A DNA stretch of 64,000 nt from the NCBI RefSeq assembly GCF_947499945.1, contig NZ_CANMQD010000001.1:1240001-1304000 (forward strand), given 5' to 3'. Under the pieces are notes generated by a model. That model was not told the origin of the DNA. It saw only the letters and a list, made by a program, of their open reading frames with translations, and did no database searches. Shown piece after piece: positions 28,862 through 37,552 of the stretch. This DNA comes from an uncultured Sulfitobacter sp. GTDB taxonomy: Bacteria; Pseudomonadota; Alphaproteobacteria; Rhodobacterales; Rhodobacteraceae. A program made the translations under genes and the position numbers. Positions within the stretch are counted from its first letter, which is position 1. Every line of letters begins with the position of its first letter.

Positions 28862-30066
28862 GCGGACAGCAGCGCCTTCATATCGGTCTCTGGATTGGCA
28901 ATCACATCTGGCGCAGGAGATTTACTGCCCTCAATCAATCGCTTACCAATCATATACCCGCGCGGGTCATTGGCTGCATCCACCGCCAGCAATGTCTCGC
29001 CACGGTAGTACCAGAACGACACCGGCCCCGGTGCGGCCCCCCGCGTCACGACACGGTCATACCCCGTATTCAGGCCCGCGATCTGAAGCTTCACGTTATA
29101 CTGATCCGACCAGAACCACGGCTTCGCATGGTATTCCTTCTGCGCCCCCATCAGGTTCTCGGCGACCACTTCGGCCTGCTCAATCGCGTTCGGCACACTC
29201 TCCAACCGTATGCGCCCGCCGCGGTAGGGGAAAGAGGTGCAATCACCAGCAGCCCAGATGTGCGGAACATTTGTGCGCCCCAAGCTGTCCACCGCGATAC
29301 CGTTGTCGAGGGCAACGCCCGCCGCCTCTGCCAATGACGTTGCAGGTGCTATACCGACACCAACAATTACAAAATCAACGTTCAGCGTGGTACCATCGGT
29401 CAACACAGCACTGCTGACAGCGCCCTCGCCTGCTAAACGCTCAAGCCCGACACCTTCGCGCAGCATCACGCCGTTGCGTTGATGCAGGGCGCGGAAGAAA
29501 TCAGACGTCTCGGGTGCCGCAACACGCTGCAAGATGCGCGGGGCCATTTCGACCAGCGTCACTTCAAGCCCCAGCTTGGCCGCGACCGATGCCGCCTCCA
29601 AACCGATGTAGCCGCCGCCGACAATCAGTACTCGCGCACCTGCCTTGAAACGCGGTGCCATTGCATCCACATCTGCCAATCCACGCACGACATGAACGCC
29701 CTCCAATGCACCACCAATCGCAGCGGGCAGATGGTGAGGTGTAGAGCCAGTCGTCAACACCAGATCATCATATGAAATAACCTCATCCCCTAAAGCAATC
29801 TGCTGTGCACCGGGATCAATCGCAGAGACAGTTGCACCAAGGCGCAGATCGATATTCTGCTCGGCATAAAATGCCTCTGGCCGCAGGAACAATCGCTCCA
29901 GAGCCATTTCCCCCATCAGATAGGCCTTGGACAAGGGTGGGCGCTGGTAGGGGGGGTGTGCCTCGGCCCCGATCAAAGTGATTTTCCCGTCAAACCCGCC
30001 ATTGCGCAGCTTAGCCACGCAGGAAGATCCCGCCTGCCCTGCTCCGATCACAACGATATGGCGCAT
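28858..30066 (-). CDS. NAD(P)H-dependent ferredoxin/rubredoxin reductase-type flavoprotein
   Basis: A 402-residue FAD enzyme of the ThcD/CamA type. Motifs in order: FAD loop VIGAGQAGSSC at 5-15, RPPLSKAYL, the NAD loop IVGGGYIGLEAASVAAKLG at about 150-168 and WAAGDCTSFPY at about 265. The C-terminal reductase domain closes it. It would pass electrons from NADH to a [2Fe-2S] ferredoxin, usually for a monooxygenase or dioxygenase, but no such partner is in this window. Coupled to rsmD downstream. Confidence 0.85.
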   Translation of the reverse strand: MRHIVVIGAGQAGSSCVAKLRNGGFDGKITLIGAEAHPPYQRPPLSKAYLMGEMALERLFLRPEAFYAEQNIDLRLGATVSAIDPGAQQIALGDEVISYDDLVLTTGSTPHHLPAAIGGALEGVHVVRGLADVDAMAPRFKAGARVLIVGGGYIGLEAASVAAKLGLEVTLVEMAPRILQRVAAPETSDFFRALHQRNGVMLREGVGLERLAGEGAVSSAVLTDGTTLNVDFVIVGVGIAPATSLAEAAGVALDNGIAVDSLGRTNVPHIWAAGDCTSFPYRGGRIRLESVPNAIEQAEVVAENLMGAQKEYHAKPWFWSDQYNVKLQIAGLNTGYDRVVTRGAAPGPVSFWYYRGETLLAVDAANDPRGYMIGKRLIEGSKSPAPDVIANPETDMKALLSA

Positions 30067-30154
30067 GGTAAATCTCCCTGATGCACTGGCCCCGACTGTG
30101 CGATGACCCTATATCTGGGATAAGGCTAAACACAATCACATGAAAGGTGACACC

Positions 30155-30643
30155 ATGCCAATTTCCCAAGGCGATACTCTTCCCGACGCGACACTGGTCA
30201 AGATGGGTGCAGAAGGTCCCGCTCCCGTCAAGATCAGCGACCTGACCAAAGGCCGTAAAGTCGTCGTATTCGCCGTGCCAGGTGCATTTACGCCCACATG
30301 TCATTCTGCCCATGTGCCCAGCTTTGTGCGCACCAAGGACCAATTCGATGCAAAAGGCGTGGACGAGATCATCTGCATTTCCTGCAACGATCCCTTTGTG
30401 ATGCAGGCATGGGGCGAAGCCACAGGTGCGACGGCTGCGGGCATTACCATGCTCGGCGACGCCAGCTCCGAGTTCACAAAGGCCATAGGCATGGATTTTG
30501 ACGCAGCGCCCGCTGGCCTCGTTGCACGCTCCAAGCGCTATGCGATGCTGGTAGATGACGGCAAGGTTACTCTTTTACAAGAGGAAGAAAACCCGGGCGT
30601 TTGCGAAGTGTCCGGTGGCGAAGGCCTCCTCGCCAGCATGTAA
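30155..30643 (+). CDS. Peroxiredoxin (Prx5/AhpE-like thiol peroxidase)
   Basis: A 162-residue cytoplasmic peroxidase. The peroxidatic Cys49 lies in VPGAFTPTCHSAHVPSFV, the hallmark of the Prx5 group; Arg in ARSKRYAML completes the site. It reduces hydrogen peroxide and alkyl hydroperoxides using glutathione or glutaredoxin in related proteins. The ATG at 30155 has AAGGTG five bases upstream; an ATG at 30140 sits before that site and is less likely. Confidence 0.9.
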   Translation: MPISQGDTLPDATLVKMGAEGPAPVKISDLTKGRKVVVFAVPGAFTPTCHSAHVPSFVRTKDQFDAKGVDEIICISCNDPFVMQAWGEATGATAAGITMLGDASSEFTKAIGMDFDAAPAGLVARSKRYAMLVDDGKVTLLQEEENPGVCEVSGGEGLLASM

Positions 30644-30651
30644 TTCAAATA

Positions 30652-30678
30652 AGGGGGCCGCACATGATGCGGCCCCCT
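30652..30678. terminator. GC-rich hairpin between convergent peroxiredoxin and mscS genes
   Basis: An 11-base perfect stem (AGGGGGCCGCA / TGCGGCCCCCT) with a five-base loop sits 9 bases after the peroxiredoxin stop and 23 before the mscS stop. The following T run is short, so termination may be partial or bidirectional. Confidence 0.6.
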
Positions 30679-30700
30679 GTGCTCTTATGCGCACTATTAC

Positions 30701-31558
30701 CTAGCTGGTTTTTGCCTGAACCATTGTTCGTGTAGGGAACGGAATATCTACGCCGCCCGCGTCCAAGGCCTCTTTGACCTTTCGGGTCATGTCGGCACGG
30801 TAAGCAAAGTATACCGATGCGTCACACCAGACCCGCACCAAGAAATCGACAGAACTATCGCCGAGGTTTGTGACCTGCACAAACGGCTCCGGCTCCGCAT
30901 GGGAGCGGGAGTCGGACATTACCGTATTGCGAATGATCTCCTCGGCGTCCTTGAGATTGGCACCATAGCCGACGCCAAATTTCCATTCGGCACGTCGTGT
31001 ATCATTCGTGGAGTAGTTTGTTATAATATTGCCCCAAACCTTGGCGTTTGGCACGATGACCTGCACATTGCTCGTGTCTGAAAGTTCGGTAAAATTCAGA
31101 TTGATTGCTTTGACAGTCCCCATCTCGTCGGCAACTTCGACGAAATCACCAATTTTGATCGGACGAAACAAGATGAGCATGACCCCCGCCGCGACGTTGG
31201 AAAGGGTCCCCTGAAGCGCTAGACCGATTGCCAGACCAGCCGCACCGATGATTGCCACGACAGATGTCGTTTGAACGCCGAAGGTGTTGAGAACAAACAG
31301 GACGGTAAAGCCCATGATGATATAACGTACAATCGAGGCTAGAAACTCGAACAGCATATTGTCGAGGTGCTTGTTCTTTTTGCTGAGCTTAATGATCCGG
31401 CGTTGCATCCACGCTGATAGCGTCCAGCCGATAAAAAGAATTACAACAGCACCCAGCAGGGACCCCGCCGCAGAGGCGAGAAATTCCAGCGTAAGCAGAT
31501 CAGACAATGACTTTCCTTGCCAAATTTCGGCATTCATCAGATTATTGATCGTTTCCAT
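30701..31558 (-). CDS. mscS: Small-conductance mechanosensitive channel
   Basis: A 285-residue MscS channel that opens under membrane tension to release solutes after osmotic downshock. Three membrane helices are visible near 30-52, 72-95 and 98-125. The pore helix has the Gly/Ala-rich GAAGLAIGLALQGTLSNVAAGV, followed by the beta domain (RPIKIGDFVEV, FTELSDTSNVQVIVPN) and the C-terminal alpha/beta domain. ATG 31558 starts four bases after the phhB stop. Last gene of a long minus-strand run. Confidence 0.9.
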   Translation of the reverse strand: METINNLMNAEIWQGKSLSDLLTLEFLASAAGSLLGAVVILFIGWTLSAWMQRRIIKLSKKNKHLDNMLFEFLASIVRYIIMGFTVLFVLNTFGVQTTSVVAIIGAAGLAIGLALQGTLSNVAAGVMLILFRPIKIGDFVEVADEMGTVKAINLNFTELSDTSNVQVIVPNAKVWGNIITNYSTNDTRRAEWKFGVGYGANLKDAEEIIRNTVMSDSRSHAEPEPFVQVTNLGDSSVDFLVRVWCDASVYFAYRADMTRKVKEALDAGGVDIPFPTRTMVQAKTS

Positions 31559-31562
31559 ATCT

Positions 31563-31853
31563 TCAGAGCCCGTCCATTTTGCGCGCGAGCTTTGCGTCAA
31601 GGGTACTGAGGCCGTCAACATCATGCGTCGTCAGCGTGACTGTGACTTTGTTATAGACGTTTAACCATTCGGGATGGTGGTTCCACTTCTCAGCCCAGAT
31701 CGCAGCCGAGGTCATCCAGCCAAAAGCATGCGCAAAATCATCAAATTTGAAGGTTTTGACGATGGCATCTCGCCCCTCAGCCATTTCCCATCCGTTTTGC
31801 AACAACGGATCCAACAACGGGCCGCGTGTCTCTTCGCTAAGTTTCTCTGTCAT
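31563..31853 (-). CDS. phhB: Pterin-4a-carbinolamine dehydratase
   Basis: A 96-residue PCD/DCoH protein that dehydrates 4a-hydroxytetrahydropterin during recycling of the aromatic-amino-acid-hydroxylase cofactor. The active-site motif EKWNHHPEW with its His pair is present near residues 55-63, followed by [17 protein letters not shown]. No phenylalanine hydroxylase gene is in the window. It overlaps the FemAB-like gene by four bases and precedes mscS by four. Confidence 0.92.
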   Translation of the reverse strand: MTEKLSEETRGPLLDPLLQNGWEMAEGRDAIVKTFKFDDFAHAFGWMTSAAIWAEKWNHHPEWLNVYNKVTVTLTTHDVDGLSTLDAKLARKMDGL

Positions 31854-33040
31854 TCCTGTTCCTCAATCTTTGTCTTTTTGAACGGACCATAGTCCGTCAG
31901 TATTTCAATTTCTTCGTCCACTGCGGCGCGCTCTGCTTCCAGATAGTCGCCCACAGCACGTGCAAACCCCCCATCGCGCATCCAGTGGAGCGACCATGTC
32001 GGCGTTGGCAAGTATCCCCGCGCCAGTTTGTGCTCGCCTTGCGCACCCGCTTCAACCGCGCCGAGGCCCATCGCTATCGCGATATCAATCGCTTGGTAAT
32101 AGCACAGCTCGAAGTGCAGGCAGGAGTGATGCTCTGTGCAGCCCCAATATCTTCCGTACAACGCGTCAGCCCCGATAAAGTTCAATGCCCCAGCGACCCA
32201 GCGACCGTCCCGCTCGGCCAGCACGAGTGCCATATCGTTTCGCAGTGTCTCTTGAGCAATGTCGAAGAAAGAACGGGTCAGATAAGGTGTACCCCATTTG
32301 CGCATGCCGGTATCCTGATAGAATATCCAGAAGGCATCCCAATGCTCCGGCAGAATCTCGTTTCCAGTAAAGGTTTGAATCGTGCCGCCGAACCCCTGCG
32401 CTGTGGTACGTTCTTTACGCATGTTCTTGCGCTTGCGTGAACTGAGGCTGGCAAGGAACTCATCAAAATCTGCATAGCCGTCGTTGCGCCAATGGAACTG
32501 CTGGCTCTTGCGGGGCATGAGGCCAAGCCCTTCGGCCCGCTGCGCTTCCTCAGCTGTGCAAAATGTCACGTTGAGCGAGCTGAGATTATTACTCTCGGTG
32601 AGTTGCACCGCCCCTTGGACCAGCGCATCGAACGCCACTTCTTCAAACCCCGTTCGTGTCAGGAACCTGCGTCCCGTGGCAGGAGTATGCGGCACAGCAA
32701 TCTGAAGTTTCGGGTAATAGCGCCCGCCTGCCCGCTCATAGGCATTAGCCCAGGCGTGATCAAAGATATACTCGCCCTGACTATGCGACTTGGCATAGAG
32801 CGGTGCGACCCCGATGATCTGCCCCTCGATTTGTGCCGTGAGGTATTGCGGCTGCCAACCCGTACCTGCACCCACACTGCCACTGTCCTCCATCGCTTTG
32901 AGAAAGCGATGAGTTGTAAACGGGTCATTGGGCCGCGCGCCATCAATTGCTTCGGGACAAGCACAAGCATCCCAATCCACAGCATCAATTTCGGACAGTG
33001 ATCCAATGATCCTGATCTCGACCTCTTGCGCGCTCATCAT
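31850..33040 (-). CDS. FemAB/GNAT-like protein of the peptidogalycan-biosynthesis (COG3146) family
   Basis: A 396-residue protein matching the DUF482/COG3146 family with a GNAT-like fold: [58 protein letters not shown] and the C-terminal [19 protein letters not shown] are its conserved blocks. Function is not established; an aminoacyl or acyl transfer role is usually assumed. Two adjacent ATG codons at 33040 and 33037 both suit the AGGGA ribosome site. Part of the minus-strand run ending in mscS. Confidence 0.82.
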   Translation of the reverse strand: MMSAQEVEIRIIGSLSEIDAVDWDACACPEAIDGARPNDPFTTHRFLKAMEDSGSVGAGTGWQPQYLTAQIEGQIIGVAPLYAKSHSQGEYIFDHAWANAYERAGGRYYPKLQIAVPHTPATGRRFLTRTGFEEVAFDALVQGAVQLTESNNLSSLNVTFCTAEEAQRAEGLGLMPRKSQQFHWRNDGYADFDEFLASLSSRKRKNMRKERTTAQGFGGTIQTFTGNEILPEHWDAFWIFYQDTGMRKWGTPYLTRSFFDIAQETLRNDMALVLAERDGRWVAGALNFIGADALYGRYWGCTEHHSCLHFELCYYQAIDIAIAMGLGAVEAGAQGEHKLARGYLPTPTWSLHWMRDGGFARAVGDYLEAERAAVDEEIEILTDYGPFKKTKIEEQE

Positions 33041-33092
33041 GCAATCCCTGTGCGGTGGCTGAGTGCTAAAGGTGGCACGCAAGCCGCGATGT

Positions 33093-33863
33093 TCAAGCGT
33101 TTGGTACCGCGAGATAGCCATCGAACGTGATTGTATCAGCGACGCGACGCGCTTGTACTTCTTGCTCAGCACTGCGCACCGTCCAGCAGTTTATCACAGC
33201 GCCTGCTTTCTTGAGCTCCGCAACGCGTGCACTCTCCAGATCGCTCACTTCGTGACTTATAAATGATGCTCCCACACGGTCGTAATCAGGGATACCCCGA
33301 AGCACTGCACAGACCTCCTCCGACAACGGCCAGTCTTCGGGGCGGTAGGCGGAAGTCGTTAGCCCGCGCGGAAGATCCGGCGCCAGCACCTGCATAGTAG
33401 CCACGGCATGCGGGTTAAAAGACATGACGGCCACATCACCCTCATATCCTACGAGTGCCTGCGCTGTAGCCCGCTCAAGAGCTCCAACTTTTGGCCCCAT
33501 TGCGCCATCTTGATCCTTTAGCTCGATGAGGAGCGGCACTTGTCCCGAGACAATCTCAAGGACCTCCGCTAGATCCGGAATGCCTTCATTTCCACCGCGC
33601 AGCGGCGTGGATTTCAGAGCATCTGCCGTTAGGAGCTGCACCGCACCCTGAACATCGGTAAGGCGCTCAAGGTGATAGTCGTGAAACACCATCGCAGCCC
33701 CGTCACCGCTCAACTGCACATCAATCTCGATGCCATAGCCTGCTGCAATCGCTGCGCGGATGGCTGCGCGGGAGTTCTCGGGTCGCCCGTCTGTGACATC
33801 ATGCAAGGCGCGATGCGCGAACGGAAGGCGCGCAAAGCTGGGCGGCAATTGGGAAAATGTCAT
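33093..33863 (-). CDS. Glycerophosphodiester phosphodiesterase
   Basis: A 256-residue GDPD TIM-barrel enzyme of the cytoplasmic UgpQ type: no signal peptide. AHRALHD (catalytic His), PENSRAAI, EIDVQLSGDG and VFHDYHLERLTD carry the catalytic and metal residues. It splits glycerophosphodiesters into an alcohol and glycerol-3-phosphate. It overlaps ridA by four bases. Confidence 0.88.
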   Translation of the reverse strand: MTFSQLPPSFARLPFAHRALHDVTDGRPENSRAAIRAAIAAGYGIEIDVQLSGDGAAMVFHDYHLERLTDVQGAVQLLTADALKSTPLRGGNEGIPDLAEVLEIVSGQVPLLIELKDQDGAMGPKVGALERATAQALVGYEGDVAVMSFNPHAVATMQVLAPDLPRGLTTSAYRPEDWPLSEEVCAVLRGIPDYDRVGASFISHEVSDLESARVAELKKAGAVINCWTVRSAEQEVQARRVADTITFDGYLAVPNA

Positions 33864-34318
33864 GCGATCTCGAAGATACCTTCGATTTCGACTGCAACGC
33901 CCAAAGGCAAAGCACCTGCAGATACGGCAGAACGTGCATGACGGCCTGCATCCCCCAAGGCCTCAACCAGAAAATCGGAGCAGCCGTTGATCACCTTGGG
34001 CTGGTCGGTGAAATCCTTGGTCGAGTTTACAAATCCTGTTAATTTGACCACGCGCACAAGGCGGTCAATATCACCGCCACAGGCAGCACGAACCTGAGTA
34101 AGCAGTTGGAGCGCACAGGTGCGTGCAGCGGCAGCACCCTCTTCAACGCTCATGTTATCGCCCAAAATGCCAGTGATCAGACCATCATCGGTGCGCGAAA
34201 TCTGACCCGAGACATAGAGCGTGTTCCCGACCTGAACAAATGGCACATAATTGGCCGCAGGCGCAGATGCGTCTGGCAGAGTGATCCCTTGGTCGGTCAG
34301 GCGTTTTGCAATGCTCAT
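33860..34318 (-). CDS. RidA/YjgF family reactive enamine/imine deaminase
   Basis: A 152-residue RidA-like protein: PFVQVGNTLYVSGQI, AARTCALQLLTQVRAACGG and VGAL-type end AVSAGALPLGVAVEIEGIFEI match the family (close to the YabJ/'RutC-like' subgroup). It removes reactive enamines made by PLP enzymes; the catalytic Arg of classic RidA appears replaced by the HARSAVS region. Overlaps the phosphodiesterase gene and follows the secretion genes after 71 bases. Confidence 0.85.
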   Translation of the reverse strand: MSIAKRLTDQGITLPDASAPAANYVPFVQVGNTLYVSGQISRTDDGLITGILGDNMSVEEGAAAARTCALQLLTQVRAACGGDIDRLVRVVKLTGFVNSTKDFTDQPKVINGCSDFLVEALGDAGRHARSAVSAGALPLGVAVEIEGIFEIA

Positions 34319-34389
34319 AGTGTCGTGTCCTCTTAAATGTTGGTTTTCCAGACGCTAGCGCCCTTGGTTCTCACACGAAAGGCCTTCAG

Positions 34390-35694
34390 TTAGCTTTCGC
34401 GCCAAGACTTCACAAAATAGTCGGTCACAGGCTTGAGCAGATACGTCAATGGAGAGCGATCCCCAGTCTTGATGAACGCATCAACAGGCATACCTGGCAA
34501 CAGTTGGGTACCCTCAGGAAGCCGCTCGACCTCTCCGGGAGAGAGTGTGATCTCGGCTCTGAAATACCGCGCACCTGTGTTTGGGTCATCAATCGCATCA
34601 GCCGAAATGAGCATAACACGCCCTTTGAGTTCTGGTGTTGTGCGTTGATCCATTGAGGACAGACGCAAGTTTACTTCCTGACCTACCGAAATTTCGTCGA
34701 TATTGGTCGGCAACACTTGTGCTGCAATCACCAGCGGACGGTCCTGTGGCACCAAAAACATCAGGGGCTCTGCCGCCCGAATAACCGAACGCGGCGTGGT
34801 GACTTGCATCGAATAAACGATGCCCGAAACAGGGGCGCGGATATCCAGCCTATCGATCATCGCCAAAAGTGCACGCCGCTGCTCAACCAATGACAGCTCT
34901 CGATAGCGAATTTCGCGCAGTTGGGAAATCGCTTCTTCGCGACCCGATGTACCAAGTTTTAGACCAATGATCTCAATCTCGGTGATACGTCCTTCTGCTT
35001 GCGCGCGGGATGCAACCAAACGGCCGATTTCACCCGAAAGACGGGCTTTCTCGCGTTGAAGTCCCAACACAGTAGACACCTGCGCCAGCCCTTGATCCAA
35101 CAGGCTTTGTTGGCTGGCTAGTTGCTGCTCAATCAGGCCCAACTGCGTGCTAAGTGCATCCTCTTGTGCACCGATGCCCTTGATCTGCTCCTCAATCTGG
35201 TTGCGTTGTTTGCCAAGTTGCTCAATCTCGCGTGCGACACTGTCGCGGCGCGCAAAAAACAGATTGCTCTGACCGTCCATCAACTCTTTGGCGTCAGGGT
35301 TAGTCTGCCCAGCAGCTTTCAGCTCTTCGGGAAAACTGATTTCGGCAACCTCATCGCGCTGCGCCTCTAGACGGCCACGACGTGCCATAAGTTCAAACAA
35401 TTGACCCTCAATCAATGTCAGTTCTGATTGTGCTTCTTGCGGATCAAGCTGCAACAACAGGTCCCCCGCCTTAACCAGATCACCCTCATCGACCAAGATA
35501 TCGGATATTGTGCCACCTGTGTTATGCTGAACGACCTGTCTGTTGCGGTCCACTTCGATGCGGCCCGAGGCGATAATCGCACCTGCAATGTTGGACGTGA
35601 CGGACCATGTGCCGAACCCGCCGAACAATATCACAACACCAATAAATCCGATAAGGACGGGGCGCCATGCGCTCCATTTGTTTGCTTTGCTCAT
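34390..35694 (-). CDS. Type I secretion membrane-fusion (HlyD-family) protein
   Basis: A 434-residue periplasmic adaptor of the PrtE/LipC type. One N-terminal membrane helix (about 14-35), a lipoyl-like half motif (VDRNRQVVQHNTGGTISDI), a long coiled-coil hairpin at about 100-270 rich in Gln/Glu/Leu, and the C-terminal beta-barrel with the HlyD signature near PVSGIVYSMQVTT. It bridges the ABC exporter to a TolC-like outer-membrane channel, which is not in this window. ATGA overlap with the ABC gene. Confidence 0.9.
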   Translation of the reverse strand: MSKANKWSAWRPVLIGFIGVVILFGGFGTWSVTSNIAGAIIASGRIEVDRNRQVVQHNTGGTISDILVDEGDLVKAGDLLLQLDPQEAQSELTLIEGQLFELMARRGRLEAQRDEVAEISFPEELKAAGQTNPDAKELMDGQSNLFFARRDSVAREIEQLGKQRNQIEEQIKGIGAQEDALSTQLGLIEQQLASQQSLLDQGLAQVSTVLGLQREKARLSGEIGRLVASRAQAEGRITEIEIIGLKLGTSGREEAISQLREIRYRELSLVEQRRALLAMIDRLDIRAPVSGIVYSMQVTTPRSVIRAAEPLMFLVPQDRPLVIAAQVLPTNIDEISVGQEVNLRLSSMDQRTTPELKGRVMLISADAIDDPNTGARYFRAEITLSPGEVERLPEGTQLLPGMPVDAFIKTGDRSPLTYLLKPVTDYFVKSWRES

Positions 35695-37427
35695 GTCACG
35701 CCTCCTGTGCCCTTGGGCGCGTTTTGGATTTCTTTGTGGTTTTTGACCATTCCTTTGAGCACTTCGTCCTTGGGGCCAAAGGCCACACACATCCCGTTAT
35801 CGAGCACCAGCAAAGTATCACACTCCTGAATGGCCGCAGGCCGATGCGCCATAATTAAAACCGAACGCCCAGAGGCTTTCATCGCGCGAATAGCACGATT
35901 GAGCGCTTCAGAACCTACATTGTCGAGGTTGGAATTCGGCTCATCCAGCACCAGTATCACTGGATCGTAATAAAGGGCACGTGCAAGACCAATCCGCTGC
36001 ATTTGCCCCCCTGAAAGGCGGACCTGCCCCGCATTGATCATCGTGTCATAGCCGTCCGGCAGTTCGAGAATCATCTCATGAGCAGCAGCCATTTTTGCAG
36101 CAGCGACAACCTTTTCATCATCGGGCGTATCGGCCAAACGCGCGATGTTCTGCGCGATTGTGCCATCGAACAGCGAGACCCGCTGCGGCAGATATCCGAT
36201 GTAGCGGCCTAGTACCTCGGAGCCGTAATGCTCAAGACTTGCGCCATCAAGCCGAACAGAGCCCCCCGCAGGACGCCAAACCCCCGTAAGAGTTCGTGCC
36301 AGTGTTGACTTACCCGCACCGGAAGGACCAATCACACCAACGGCCTGTCCTGGTTCAACTTTGAACGAAACCGACTTGAGCGATGCCTGTTTTTCCCCGG
36401 GCGGGACCACAGTAAGGTTTTTTGCAACCAGCATCGCACGGGGTTTTGGCAGCTCAGTGCGCTGCCCCTCTACTGCGACAACGCCCAACAGCTCTGCAAG
36501 GTTTGCCCAGCCCGTCATACCCCGTTGCACAACCGGCCATTGGTTCAACCCCATTTCGACAGGCGCAAGGGCGCGCCCCAACAGGATAGAGCCAGCGATC
36601 ATCGCACCAGGCGTCAATTCATTCTGTAACACCAGATACGCACCCATCCCCAGCATCGCAGATTGTAAAAACAGGCGAATGGTCTTGGTCATGGACGTAA
36701 ATGTGCCCCCTACGTCTGCAGCTGTCACCTGACCCTCAAGTGCTTCGGTACGTGCCTTTTGCCAGCGGGTGAAGGCCGCGTCGCGCATGCCCATGGCCTG
36801 CACCATCTCGGCTTCGGTCCGAATTTGATCTGCCATGCCGCCTGCCTGTTGGCCTGCAACCGCCGCACGCGCCTGTGCGCCGCGTGACAAATACTGGTTC
36901 GCTATCGCGATCACGACCAGCACGGCCCCACCCGCGAGCGCAAGGTACCCCAGATAGACGTGAAAAACAAAAATGCCTGCAAAGAAAATCGGCGTCCACG
37001 GCAGGTCAAATGCTGCCATGAGCACTGGTGACGTAATCGTGCGCTGCACGGCCTCTAGATCGGCGAGGCCTGCATTTGTCTTTGCATCAGGAGCCACTGC
37101 CGATTTGCGCACAACAGCGTCAAACACCCGTCGGTCCAGATCATCCTGAAACCGTGCCCCAACACGCGCCATGATTCTTCCGCGGGTGTAGTCAAGGATG
37201 CCCATTACACCGTATAAAAACACAACGAGCAGAGACAGAGCTACCAGTGTTTCCTGACTGCCTGACCCTAAAACACGGTCATAAACCTGCAACATATAGA
37301 GTGGGCCAGTCAGCATCAGCAGGTTTGCAAAAGCTGAAAACAGCCCCACCGTCCAATACAATCCACGACTGCGCTTGCGTATCTGTTGTAGTTCTGCACG
37401 GCCGCGCTTGACAATATCGGTCTGCAT
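35691..37427 (-). CDS. Type I secretion ABC transporter (PrtD-type ATPase/permease)
   Basis: A 578-residue half-transporter. Residues about 20-300 form the six-helix membrane domain and 330-565 the ATPase with Walker A GPSGAGKST, signature LSGGQMQRIGLARAL and Walker B VILVLDEPNSNLD. There is no N-terminal C39 peptidase-like domain, so it belongs with PrtD/AprD exporters of RTX proteases and related proteins rather than bacteriocin exporters. The ATG at 37427 has a perfect AAGGAG. No RTX-type substrate gene lies nearby. Confidence 0.92.
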   Translation of the reverse strand: MQTDIVKRGRAELQQIRKRSRGLYWTVGLFSAFANLLMLTGPLYMLQVYDRVLGSGSQETLVALSLLVVFLYGVMGILDYTRGRIMARVGARFQDDLDRRVFDAVVRKSAVAPDAKTNAGLADLEAVQRTITSPVLMAAFDLPWTPIFFAGIFVFHVYLGYLALAGGAVLVVIAIANQYLSRGAQARAAVAGQQAGGMADQIRTEAEMVQAMGMRDAAFTRWQKARTEALEGQVTAADVGGTFTSMTKTIRLFLQSAMLGMGAYLVLQNELTPGAMIAGSILLGRALAPVEMGLNQWPVVQRGMTGWANLAELLGVVAVEGQRTELPKPRAMLVAKNLTVVPPGEKQASLKSVSFKVEPGQAVGVIGPSGAGKSTLARTLTGVWRPAGGSVRLDGASLEHYGSEVLGRYIGYLPQRVSLFDGTIAQNIARLADTPDDEKVVAAAKMAAAHEMILELPDGYDTMINAGQVRLSGGQMQRIGLARALYYDPVILVLDEPNSNLDNVGSEALNRAIRAMKASGRSVLIMAHRPAAIQECDTLLVLDNGMCVAFGPKDEVLKGMVKNHKEIQNAPKGTGGVT

Positions 37428-37552
37428 TTTTCTCCTTCCAAAGCCGCTATCGGCTCCTTGCGTTATCACATGTTAACGCGTAATCACGTCAGCCGAAGCC
37501 CAAAGTCAACTAAAGCACTCATTACTTTAAAAGCACGTATAAAAAATCCACA

